The notes beneath the pieces are model-generated. The model did not search any database. It was not told the origin of the DNA and was given only the letters and a program-made list of their open reading frames with translations. This document shows positions 30,464 to 38,078 of a stretch of 39,585 bases of DNA, one piece after another. Numbering within the stretch: the first letter of the stretch is position 1; every line of letters begins with the position of its first letter. Position numbers and translations under genes: made by a program. Origin of the DNA: Streptomyces sp. T39 (GTDB taxonomy: Bacteria > Actinomycetota > Actinomycetes > Streptomycetales > Streptomycetaceae); NCBI RefSeq assembly GCF_008042045.1, contig NZ_RDBP01000054.1, positions 130,059-169,643 on the forward strand. Reading direction: 5' to 3'.

Positions 30464-30511
30464 CACCCCCGCTGCCGGACATCTCCTCGCACCGGGCGGC
30501 CCACCCTCGCT

Positions 30512-30525
30512 TGGAAGCGCTCTCA
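30512..30525. promoter_or_regulatory. LacI operator upstream of the LacI gene (autoregulatory)
   Basis: TGGAAGCGCTCTCA matches the perfect site at 34685-34698 in 12 of 14 bases, including the CGCTCTCA half. It lies 78 bp before the LacI start, placed for autoregulation. Confidence 0.7.
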
Positions 30526-30602
30526 GGACCCGTCGGACGCCGGATATCCTTGCCCAGGACCGTATCGCCGACCGGAAGTGCACCAGACGAGGAGCGCCCG
30601 CC

Positions 30603-31628
30603 TTGCCCGAGCCGATCACGGGGCCACGCCCCACGCTGGAAGCCGTCGCCGCTCGCGCCGGCGTCTCCCGGGCCACGGCGTCACGGGTGGTGAACGGGGG
30701 CGCGGGCGTGCGTGCGCCGCTGGTCGACAAGGTGCGCCAGGCGGTCGAGGAGCTGGGCTACGTGCCCAACCACGCGGCCCGCTCCCTGGTGACCCGGCGC
30801 AACGGCGCCGTCGCCGTGATCATCGCCGAGCCCGAGTTCCGGATCTTCTCCGACCCGTTCTTCGAGCAGCAGGTGCGCGGCATCAGCCGAGAGCTGACCG
30901 CCCACGACTCCCAGCTGGTCCTGCTCTGGGTGGAGGGACCGGCCGACCACGACCGGATCGCGCGCTACCTGGGCGGCGGCCATGTGGACGGGGCACTCGC
31001 CTTCTCCCTGCACAACGACGACGAGCTGCCCGCGCTGATCGACCGCGCCCGCATCCCGACCGTGTTCGGCGGGCGCTCGCTCACCGGCCAGGCCCTCGGG
31101 GTGCCGTACGTCGACTGCGACAACCGCGGCGGCGCCCGCGAGGCCGTGCGGCACCTCGTCTCCCTCGGCCGCAGGAACATCGCGCACATCGCGGGGCCAC
31201 GCGATCTGATGGCCGCGCTCGACCGGGTCGACGGCTACCACGACGTGCTGATCGGCGCCGACCCGGCGCTGATGGTCCACGGCGACTTCACCGAGGAGAG
31301 CGGCGCCCGCGCGATGGCCGAGCTGCTGGACCGCCGCCCGGACGTCGACGGGGTGTTCGTCTCCAACGACCTGATGGCCTCCGGCGCCCTGCGCACCCTG
31401 CGGGACCGGGGCGTACGGGTCCCCGAGGACGTCGCGGTGGTCGGCTTCGACGACATGGCGTCCGTCGTCATGTCGACCGTTCCGGCGCTGACCAGCGTCC
31501 ACCAGGACATCGAGGGCATGGGCCGGCTGATGGTGAAGCTGCTGATGCGGCTGCTGGACGGCTCCGGCGGCCCGGCGCCCGCCTCCGTCATCACCCCCAC
31601 CGCACTGGTACGGCGGGCATCGGCCTGA
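30603..31628 (+). CDS. LacI-family regulator of the beta-glucan locus
   Basis: 341 residues. The DNA-binding head is TLEAVAARAGVSRATASRVVNGG, with the hinge helix VPNHAARSLVTRR. A periplasmic-binding-protein-like sugar domain follows, with DGVFVSNDLMASGALRTL and VAVVGFDDMASVVMSTVPALT. It belongs to the CebR-like group of Streptomyces sugar repressors, which bind GAGCGCTC-centred palindromes; three such sites lie in this locus. The start is TTG 30603, eight bases after GGAG. It is likely relieved by a beta-glucan oligosaccharide. It is convergent with the GH81 gene. Confidence 0.92.
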   Translation: MPEPITGPRPTLEAVAARAGVSRATASRVVNGGAGVRAPLVDKVRQAVEELGYVPNHAARSLVTRRNGAVAVIIAEPEFRIFSDPFFEQQVRGISRELTAHDSQLVLLWVEGPADHDRIARYLGGGHVDGALAFSLHNDDELPALIDRARIPTVFGGRSLTGQALGVPYVDCDNRGGAREAVRHLVSLGRRNIAHIAGPRDLMAALDRVDGYHDVLIGADPALMVHGDFTEESGARAMAELLDRRPDVDGVFVSNDLMASGALRTLRDRGVRVPEDVAVVGFDDMASVVMSTVPALTSVHQDIEGMGRLMVKLLMRLLDGSGGPAPASVITPTALVRRASA

Positions 31629-31643
31629 TGCCGATGCCCGCCG
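31611..31643. terminator. 14-bp hairpin with the LacI stop codon in its loop
   Basis: CGGCGGGCATCGGC (31611-31624) pairs exactly with 31630-31643. The 5-base loop CTGAT contains the LacI TGA (31626-31628). It may also stop the convergent GH81 transcript. Confidence 0.8.
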
Positions 31644-31695
31644 CTCTCCCTGTGGGGGGACTGCGGTGGTGCGCCGCGCACGGCACACACGCGCC

Positions 31696-34470
31696 CTAGC
31701 TGTAGGGGATCACCAGCACCGAGCGGTCGGTGCCGGTCTGGAGCTTCGCGGACGCGTTGCCGATGGCGCTCCACACCTCCAGCCGGACGGTACCGTTCGT
31801 GAGGTTGCCCAGGGTTCCGGTGGCCGACTTGAGGCCGCGGGACTGGGCGTACTCCTCCCAGCCGGTCACGGGGTCGGTGGCGAAGTAGTGGTACGTCTCC
31901 GTCCGGTCGAAGGTCCCGTCGCCGGTGAGGTCGTAGCTGATCCTGGCCTGCTGGCCGAGACCGACCGCGGTGCCCGCGTCCACCTGGAGCCGGAAGGACG
32001 TGGACGCGCCCTGGGTGAGGGTGCCGTTGACGCCGCGGATCGTGTAGACCAGCGGCTGGTACGGGGTGCCGTCGCGGTTGACGCCGCCGGCCGAGGCGAT
32101 GGTGTCGCTGCCGGCGGTGCCGCCGGTCGCGGTGGTCAGCGTGCCGCCGGAGCGCAGCTGGAAGGTGTTGCCGGTCGGGGGATCGGGGTCGGGGTCGGTG
32201 CCGCCGCCGGTGCCGGTGCCGGTCGCGGTCGAACGGGCGGGCACCGAGAGGGTCTTGCCGTCGGAGAAGGTGACGGTCCGGGCGGTGGAGCCGTAGTTGT
32301 GCGCGGCGTAGGTGCGCGCGGTGCCCTTGGTGAAGACGGCCGAGGTGGGGATGTCCCCGGTCACGGTGGCGTCGGGGGCTCCGAGCGTGTCGAGCGTGGT
32401 GATCCAGTGGTAGGTGTGCGCCTTGGACTCGCCCGCCTCGGGGGTGTACGAGGCGTTGCCCGCGTCCCACTTGGACTTGGCGGTGGCGGGGTCGGCGAAC
32501 GACTGGAACTCCCAGAGGATGTCGCGCCATTCGACGGCCGGGCCGCCGTTCTCGCGTTCCATCTCGGCGATGTTGCGGCGGATGGCCGCCTTCTCGCCGC
32601 CGAGGTGCAGGGAGCCGCCGGTCACCGGCAGGACGTTGATGCCGTGGATCTCCTCGGGGTTGGCCGTCCACCAGGTGGCGTAGGCGCCGCCGCTGCCCCA
32701 CACCATGCCGACCGTGTCATGGCCGAAGGACGACGGGAAGACCTGCTCGTCGGCGTCGAACCAGTACTGGGCGATCGCCTCGGCCTCGGTGGTGAGGAGG
32801 TAGCTGCCCAGGTCGCGTACCCCGTTGTCACCGGTGGCCGAGCCCCAGAGCACCAGCGCGGCGCTGAGGTTGGTCGACTCGGAGGAGGACTCCTGGTTGT
32901 TGCCGGCGGCGAAGCCCTGGTGGCCGGAGGCCCAGCTGTGTCCGGCGTAGACGTCGAAGCCGCGCAGGAAGGGGTAGGCGCCGTCGGTGCGGGAGGCGTT
33001 GGCGGTGTCGCGGATCAGGGTCTTGACCATGCCGCCCCAGGCGGAGTCGGCGGCCCACGCCTGGTCGTACTGGGCGACGATCGCGGCGGCGTAGACGTAG
33101 TAGCTGTAGTGGAAGTGGTGGTCGTTGAGCTCGGTGTCGCTGCCGTAGGAGGCCGGGTAGCCGGTGAGGGTCTTCCAGACCGTGTCGTAGGAGAACTCGT
33201 TGGCGCCGCCCGCGGTGAACCAGTCCTGGAGGCGGCCCTTGATGAGCCCGATGAGCTTGTCGCGGATCGCGCCCTCGCCGATCTGGTCGGCCAGCGGCAC
33301 GAGCTGCGCGAGCTTGCCGAGCGCCTTGCCCGTCCAGTAGGTGTCGACGGCCCCGGAGAACGGGTCGGAGGAGTTCGCGACCTCGTTCAGGTAGCCCCGC
33401 AGGCGGGCGGTGTCCACGGCGTTCGTCCGCGGGAGCCCGGGCAGCACGGCGGACGCCTTCTGCGCGGTGCTGAAGGAGGCCGACTCGCGCACCTTCATGG
33501 TGCCGCGCGGTGACACGTAGGTGTACGGGGTCAGCGCGTCGGTGGTGTTGAGCCACTGGTGGCGGTAGAGGGCCTGGAGGGTGCCGCGCTCGGTGCCCTC
33601 CTTGGCCTCGGTGGTGAGGCTGTAGGTGGCGCGCACGGTGCCGCCGCTGCTGCTCCAGTTCACGGTGGAGCCGGTGACGAAGCTGAACGCGTACTTGCGG
33701 TAGGTGGCCAGCGCGTCGGTGGAGGGGAGCACGGCGACGGAGAAGTAGTCCTTGCCGCCGAGGCCGGCGGTGACGGTGGAGCCGGAGACGTTCCAGTCGC
33801 TGCCGGTGGGTGCGAAGAGGGCGTAGTGGTGGCCGCCGACCGTGATGCCGAGGACGTTGCCCTGGTCGGAGAAGACCGCGGGCGCGGACGCGGTGGTGAT
33901 CTGGGCGTTGCCGCCGGAGCCCTTGGCGTACACGAACGGCATGCCGTGGCCGATGGTGGTGCGCAGGGTGCGGGTGCCGTCGGACCAGTAGGGCGTGACG
34001 GTCCAGTCGGACCAGGCGTCGGCCTTGGTGTCGGGCGAGTTGAGCCCGCTCAGGCCGAGGGTGAGGTCCCTCTTGTGGGCGTACTCGTACTGGCGGCCGT
34101 CGCCGACGATCGCGGGGGACGTCGGGTAGCCGATCTCCAGTCCGCCGGAGACGGCCTGGTAGGTGAGGGGGTGGCCGTACATCGGGGTGGAGTACGGGTT
34201 GTCGCCGTAGCGCTGGAAGGCGAGGGAGGACCACCAGTCGTTGGTGGGCACCGGCTTGCCCTGGGCGGCGGCGGTGACCTTGGGGCTGACCGGCGCACCG
34301 GTGTTGGTGGTGGGGCCGGACGTGCCGGCGGGCCGGGTGTCGGAGTAGCTGCCGGAGCCTACGGGGACGGTGGCGGCGGCTGCCGGGGCGGCGGCCGGAC
34401 CGAGTCCGACGGCGGCCAGGGCGGTGGCCAGGACCAGCACGGCGGCCGGTCTGTTGCGGGGGGCTGGCAT
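31696..34470 (-). CDS. Secreted GH81 endo-beta-1,3-glucanase with C-terminal binding domain
   Basis: 924 residues. A Sec-type signal peptide (RNRP, then AAVLVLATALAAVGLG) probably ends near APAAAAT at residues 33-35. The GH81 catalytic region covers residues about 40-720. The proposed acid is Asp450 in ELNDHHFHYSYY, and the base/second acids are Glu527 and Glu531 in AGNNQESSSESTN, preceded by GHSWASGHQG. After a Gly/Thr and Asp/Pro linker (about 745-765, TGTGGGTDPDPDPP) comes a 155-residue beta-rich domain beginning NTFQLRSGGTL, perhaps a CBM56-like glucan-binding module. ATG 34470 has GAGG eight bases upstream; a GTG three codons earlier is less likely. It cleaves laminarin-type glucans outside the cell. 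Confidence 0.93.
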   Translation of the reverse strand: MPAPRNRPAAVLVLATALAAVGLGPAAAPAAAATVPVGSGSYSDTRPAGTSGPTTNTGAPVSPKVTAAAQGKPVPTNDWWSSLAFQRYGDNPYSTPMYGHPLTYQAVSGGLEIGYPTSPAIVGDGRQYEYAHKRDLTLGLSGLNSPDTKADAWSDWTVTPYWSDGTRTLRTTIGHGMPFVYAKGSGGNAQITTASAPAVFSDQGNVLGITVGGHHYALFAPTGSDWNVSGSTVTAGLGGKDYFSVAVLPSTDALATYRKYAFSFVTGSTVNWSSSGGTVRATYSLTTEAKEGTERGTLQALYRHQWLNTTDALTPYTYVSPRGTMKVRESASFSTAQKASAVLPGLPRTNAVDTARLRGYLNEVANSSDPFSGAVDTYWTGKALGKLAQLVPLADQIGEGAIRDKLIGLIKGRLQDWFTAGGANEFSYDTVWKTLTGYPASYGSDTELNDHHFHYSYYVYAAAIVAQYDQAWAADSAWGGMVKTLIRDTANASRTDGAYPFLRGFDVYAGHSWASGHQGFAAGNNQESSSESTNLSAALVLWGSATGDNGVRDLGSYLLTTEAEAIAQYWFDADEQVFPSSFGHDTVGMVWGSGGAYATWWTANPEEIHGINVLPVTGGSLHLGGEKAAIRRNIAEMERENGGPAVEWRDILWEFQSFADPATAKSKWDAGNASYTPEAGESKAHTYHWITTLDTLGAPDATVTGDIPTSAVFTKGTARTYAAHNYGSTARTVTFSDGKTLSVPARSTATGTGTGGGTDPDPDPPTGNTFQLRSGGTLTTATGGTAGSDTIASAGGVNRDGTPYQPLVYTIRGVNGTLTQGASTSFRLQVDAGTAVGLGQQARISYDLTGDGTFDRTETYHYFATDPVTGWEEYAQSRGLKSATGTLGNLTNGTVRLEVWSAIGNASAKLQTGTDRSVLVIPYS

Positions 34471-34531
34471 GAAGGGCACCTCGTGTCATCACGACGGATA
34501 TGGGGTGTCTCAGCGCGGGTCCGGGAGCTTT

Positions 34532-34545
34532 CGAGAGCGCTCTCA
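34532..34545. promoter_or_regulatory. LacI operator at the GH81 promoter
   Basis: CGAGAGCGCTCTCA, 13 of 14 bases matching the perfect palindrome TGAGAGCGCTCTCA. On the minus strand it starts 10 bases after the -10 box of the GH81 promoter, so a bound repressor would cover the transcription start or block elongation. Confidence 0.85.
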
Positions 34546-34555
34546 GATGGCCGGA

Positions 34556-34585
34556 AACGTAAAACTCCTGAAACGTAGGTGTCAA
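34556..34585 (-). promoter_or_regulatory. Promoter of the GH81 gene
   Basis: On the minus strand, TTGACA (34585-34580) is followed after 18 bp by TACGTT (34561-34556), close to the Streptomyces housekeeping consensus. It is the best -35/-10 pair in the window and stands in an AT-richer patch. Confidence 0.75.
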
Positions 34586-34641
34586 TAGATGGGACACAGA
34601 AGGGATTTGGCCCCGAGTCCAACCCGTTATGTCTTCGAGTC

Positions 34642-34673
34642 TTGACGGAGCGTGCACCGGGCAGGCACGCTCC
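34642..34673 (+). promoter_or_regulatory. Promoter of the ABC importer/GH1 operon, with a 9-bp inverted repeat
   Basis: TTGACG (34642-34647) is followed after 18 bp by CACGCT (34666-34671), a weak -10. The spacer and -10 lie inside an inverted repeat, GGAGCGTGC (34647-34655) and GCACGCTCC (34665-34673). This could be a second operator, overlapping the polymerase site directly. Confidence 0.5.
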
Positions 34674-34684
34674 AGTCGCATGTT

Positions 34685-34698
34685 TGAGAGCGCTCTCA
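34685..34698. promoter_or_regulatory. Perfect LacI operator before the ABC importer operon
   Basis: TGAGAGCGCTCTCA is an exact 14-bp palindrome, 37 bp before the binding-protein start and just downstream of the promoter. It defines the consensus for the other two sites. Confidence 0.9.
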
Positions 34699-34735
34699 GG
34701 CTCTCGCTCCACCCCGAAGCCAAGGGAGGCTTCCC

Positions 34736-36037
34736 ATGCCCATCGCCCGAGCCGCCAAGAGGGCCACCGTCCGCCTGGGCGCGGTCGTGCTCGCCGGAGC
34801 CCTGCTCGCCGCCTGCGGAGGCTCGTCGGACGACGCGTCCGACAGCGCGGGCGGAAAGGTCACGCTCACCGTCGACCTCTTCGGATCCTTCGGCTACAAG
34901 GAGGCCGGGCTCTACGCGGAGTACCAGAAGCTCCACCCGGAGATCACGATCAAGCAGACCGACACGCAGGACGAGGCCGACTACTGGAAGTCGCTCCAGA
35001 CCCGCCTCGCCGGCGGCGGCGGTCTCGCCGACGTCCAGGGCATCGAGGTCGGCCGGATCGCCTCCGTCACCCAGCAGCAGGCGGACAAGTTCGAGGACCT
35101 CACCAAGTACGGCGCCGACAAGCTCAAGGGCCAGTTCGCCGAGGCCAAGTGGGCCGCGGCCACCGGCAGGAACGGCGAGGTCCTCGGCCTCGGCACCGAC
35201 GTCGGCCCCGAGGCCATGTGCTACCGCACCGACCTCTTCGAGCAGGCCGGGCTCCCCACCGACCGCGAGGAACTCGCGAAGAAGTGGTCGACCTGGGAGG
35301 GCTACCTGGAGCTGGGCAAGCAGTACAAGGCCAAGGCCCCCGCGAAGAGCACCTGGCTGGACAGCGTCGGCAGCCTCTACTCGATCATGATCGGGCAGGA
35401 GAAGGAGCGCTACTACGACGCCTCCGGCAAGCTGATCTGGGAGACCAACCCCGCGCTGAAGACCGCCTGGGACACCTCCGTCGAGGCGGCGAAGAGCGAC
35501 CTGAGCGCCAAGCTCGACCAGTGGTCGCCGCAGTGGAACCAGGCCTTCGCCGCGGGTTCCTTCGCCACCATCCCCTGCCCCGCCTGGATGCTCGGCTACA
35601 TCAAGGGCCAGGCCGGTGACGCCGGCAAGGGCAAGTGGGACATCGCCACGCTGCCCGGCGGCGCCGGCAACTGGGGCGGCTCGTACCTGTCGGTCCCCAA
35701 GGCGGCCAAGAACAAGAAGGCGGCCTACGACCTGATCGCCTGGCTCACCGCCCCCGAGCAGCAGGCCAAGCTCTTCTCGAAGCAGGGCAACTTCCCGTCG
35801 GCCACGGGCGCGATCGACAAGGTCGCGGGGGCCACGGACCCGTACTTCTCCGGCGCCCCGATCGGAAAGATCTTCGGTGACGCGGCCAAGGCCGCTCCGG
35901 TGCAGGTGCTCGGTGTGCACGACCAGAACGTCGCCCAGCAGATCACCAACGCCCTGAGCGAGGTCGAGCGCAAGGGCCTGGCCCCCGACAAGGCGTGGGC
36001 GAACGCGAAGAAGGGCGTCGACAACACCATCGGCTGA
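34736..36037 (+). CDS. Sugar ABC transporter substrate-binding lipoprotein
   Basis: 433 residues, exported and lipid-anchored. A basic N-terminus (RAAKRATVR), hydrophobic core and lipobox LLAAC (Cys27) mark a lipoprotein. The mature protein has the SBP_bac_1 (MalE-like/CebE-like) fold: VTLTVDLFGSFGYKEAG at the start, an Ala/Gly-rich hinge, and WDIATLPGGAGNWGGSYLSV with KKAAYDLIAWLTAPEQQAK in the second lobe. ATG 34736 has GGGAGG upstream. It should bind beta-1,3-gluco-oligosaccharides released by GH81 and pass them to the two permeases. No ATPase gene lies in this operon; Streptomyces often use the shared MsiK ATPase. Confidence 0.92.
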   Translation: MPIARAAKRATVRLGAVVLAGALLAACGGSSDDASDSAGGKVTLTVDLFGSFGYKEAGLYAEYQKLHPEITIKQTDTQDEADYWKSLQTRLAGGGGLADVQGIEVGRIASVTQQQADKFEDLTKYGADKLKGQFAEAKWAAATGRNGEVLGLGTDVGPEAMCYRTDLFEQAGLPTDREELAKKWSTWEGYLELGKQYKAKAPAKSTWLDSVGSLYSIMIGQEKERYYDASGKLIWETNPALKTAWDTSVEAAKSDLSAKLDQWSPQWNQAFAAGSFATIPCPAWMLGYIKGQAGDAGKGKWDIATLPGGAGNWGGSYLSVPKAAKNKKAAYDLIAWLTAPEQQAKLFSKQGNFPSATGAIDKVAGATDPYFSGAPIGKIFGDAAKAAPVQVLGVHDQNVAQQITNALSEVERKGLAPDKAWANAKKGVDNTIG

Positions 36038-36043
36038 CCCGCT

Positions 36044-36096
36044 CCCCGGGGCCGGTGCGGACGCGGCAGCGACCGCCGTCCGGACCGGCCCCGGGG
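36044..36096 (+). promoter_or_regulatory. Strong hairpin between binding-protein and permease genes
   Basis: CCCCGGGGCCGGT (36044-36056) pairs with 36084-36096. After a G/G mismatch, CGGACG pairs with CGTCCG (36058-36063/36077-36082). It starts six bases past the binding-protein stop. A partial terminator or 3'-end stabiliser here would make more binding protein than permease. Confidence 0.65.
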
Positions 36097-36176
36097 CAGC
36101 CCGGGGCCCGCCGCCGTCCCGCGCGGGCCCCGGGCACCCACCGCCCGGCACCGACTCACCCCCGAAGGGCCGCACC

Positions 36177-37124
36177 GTGACCCTCACCGCACCCGCGAAG
36201 CCGATCTCGCCGCCCCGCCCGCCCGCCGTGCGGCGTGCGTGGCAGAAGGTCTCGCCGTACGCCTACATCGCCCCCTTCTTCACCCTGTTCGCCGCCTTCG
36301 GGCTCTTCCCGCTGATCTACACGGCGTTCGTGTCGCTGTACCGGGTCGAGCTCCAGACCCCGGGCGACATGGAGTGGCGGGGCCTCGACAACTACACCGC
36401 GCTGCTCGGCGACGAGTTCTTCTGGACCTCGCTGCGCAACACGTTCACCATCGGGGTGCTCTCCACGGTGCCGCAGCTGGTGATGGCGCTGGGGCTCGCA
36501 CACCTGCTCAACTACCGCCTGCGCGGCCGCACCTTCATGCGCACCGCGATGCTGCTCCCCTACGCGACCTCCGTCGCCGCCGCCACCCTGGTCTTCGCCC
36601 AGCTCTTCGGACGCGACTTCGGGCTGATCAACTACGTGATCGGTCTGGTCGGCATCGACCCGATCGACTGGCAGACCGGCACGGTGGCCTCGCAGATCGC
36701 CGTGTCCACCATCGTCATCTGGCGCTGGACGGGCTACAACGCGCTGATCTACCTGGCCGGCATGCAGTCCATCCCCAACGAGCTGTACGAGGCGGCCGAG
36801 ATGGACGGGGCGTCGCGGTGGCGGCAGTTCTTCCACGTCACCCTGCCGGGGCTGCGGCCCACGATCGTCTTCACCGTCATCGTCTCGACGATCGGCGCGA
36901 CCCAGCTCTTCGGCGAGCCGCTGCTCTTCGAGGGCTCGATCTCGGGCGGCATCTCGCACCAGTACCAGACGCTCGGCCTCTACATGTACGAGCAGGGCTG
37001 GGGCTTCTTCCACCTGGGCCGCGCGGCCGCCATCGCCTGGGTGATGTTCCTGCTGATCCTGGTGCTGGTCGGGGTTAACGCCCTGATCGCGCGCCGCCGT
37101 TCCCGCAAGGAGGCCGGCCGATGA
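36177..37124 (+). CDS. Sugar ABC transporter permease 1
   Basis: 315 residues, MalF/CebF-like. About six membrane helices, starting with YAYIAPFFTLFAAFGLFPLIY. The ATPase-contact EAA loop is EAAEMDGASRWRQFFHVTLP. The start is GTG 36177, seven bases after GAAGGG. It overlaps the second permease by ATGA. It forms the channel with permease 2 for oligosaccharide import. Confidence 0.93.
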   Translation: MTLTAPAKPISPPRPPAVRRAWQKVSPYAYIAPFFTLFAAFGLFPLIYTAFVSLYRVELQTPGDMEWRGLDNYTALLGDEFFWTSLRNTFTIGVLSTVPQLVMALGLAHLLNYRLRGRTFMRTAMLLPYATSVAAATLVFAQLFGRDFGLINYVIGLVGIDPIDWQTGTVASQIAVSTIVIWRWTGYNALIYLAGMQSIPNELYEAAEMDGASRWRQFFHVTLPGLRPTIVFTVIVSTIGATQLFGEPLLFEGSISGGISHQYQTLGLYMYEQGWGFFHLGRAAAIAWVMFLLILVLVGVNALIARRRSRKEAGR

Positions 37125-38023
37125 CCACGCTCGCCGAACCGCCGGTGAAGCAGCCGGCCGAGACGCCCGCACCCGGCCGGCGCCGGACCCGCTCCCGCGC
37201 GGGCCGCACCATGCAGGGCGGCAAGCTGGCCTACGCCATCCTGATCGTGGCCGTGCTGATCTCCGCGTTCCCGTTCTACTGGACGATCGTCGCGGCGAGC
37301 CGCTCCAACGCCGATCTGGCCCAGGTGCCGCCCTCGCTGCTGCCGGGCTCCAACCTCTTCCGCAACTTCGAGGCGGTGATGGAGGAGGCCGACATCGGCA
37401 AGGCGCTGGTGAACTCGTTCATCGTGTCCGGCTCGATCACGGTGGGCACGGTGCTCTGCTGCACCCTCGCCGGCTTCGCCTTCGCCAAGCTCCGCTTCCG
37501 GGGCCGGGGCGCCCTGCTGGCCGTCACCGTCGGCACCATGATGATCCCGCCGCAGCTGGGCGTGATCCCCCTGTTCATGCTGATCGCCGAGCTCCAGTGG
37601 GTGAACCAGCTCCAGGCGGTCATCCTGCCGGGCCTGGTCTCCGCGTTCGGCGTGTTCTTCATGCGGCAGTACCTCGTGCAGTCGCTGCCCGACGAACTCA
37701 TCGAGGCGGCGCGGGTCGACGGCGCGTCCACGGCCAGGATCTTCTGGTCGATCGTGGTGCCCGTCGCCCGGCCCGGCATGGCCGTGCTCGGCCTGCTGAC
37801 CTTCATGGCGGCCTGGAACGACTTCTTCTGGCCCATCGTCGCCCTGACCTCCTCCGAACCGACCGTGCAGGTCGCGCTGCGCCAGCTCGGTGGCGGCTAC
37901 GTCCACGACCAGTCCGTGATCATGGCGGGCACCCTGCTCGGCACCCTTCCGGTGCTGCTGGTCTTCGGCCTGCTGGGCCGGCAGATCGTCGGCGGCATCA
38001 TGCAGGGCGCGGTCAAGGGCTGA
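37121..38023 (+). CDS. Sugar ABC transporter permease 2
   Basis: 300 residues, MalG/CebG-like. A 35-residue Arg/Pro-rich N-terminal tail precedes about six membrane helices (first: LAYAILIVAVLISAFPFYW). The EAA loop is EAARVDGASTARIFWSIVVP. ATG 37121 overlaps the permease 1 stop (ATGA) and has AAGGAGG seven bases upstream. Transcription continues into the GH1 gene 55 bp later. Confidence 0.93.
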   Translation: MTTLAEPPVKQPAETPAPGRRRTRSRAGRTMQGGKLAYAILIVAVLISAFPFYWTIVAASRSNADLAQVPPSLLPGSNLFRNFEAVMEEADIGKALVNSFIVSGSITVGTVLCCTLAGFAFAKLRFRGRGALLAVTVGTMMIPPQLGVIPLFMLIAELQWVNQLQAVILPGLVSAFGVFFMRQYLVQSLPDELIEAARVDGASTARIFWSIVVPVARPGMAVLGLLTFMAAWNDFFWPIVALTSSEPTVQVALRQLGGGYVHDQSVIMAGTLLGTLPVLLVFGLLGRQIVGGIMQGAVKG

Positions 38024-38078
38024 CGCCGCCCGTCCCCGATTCCGGCACCACCGTCTCACTCCTGGGAGTTCCATCCTC

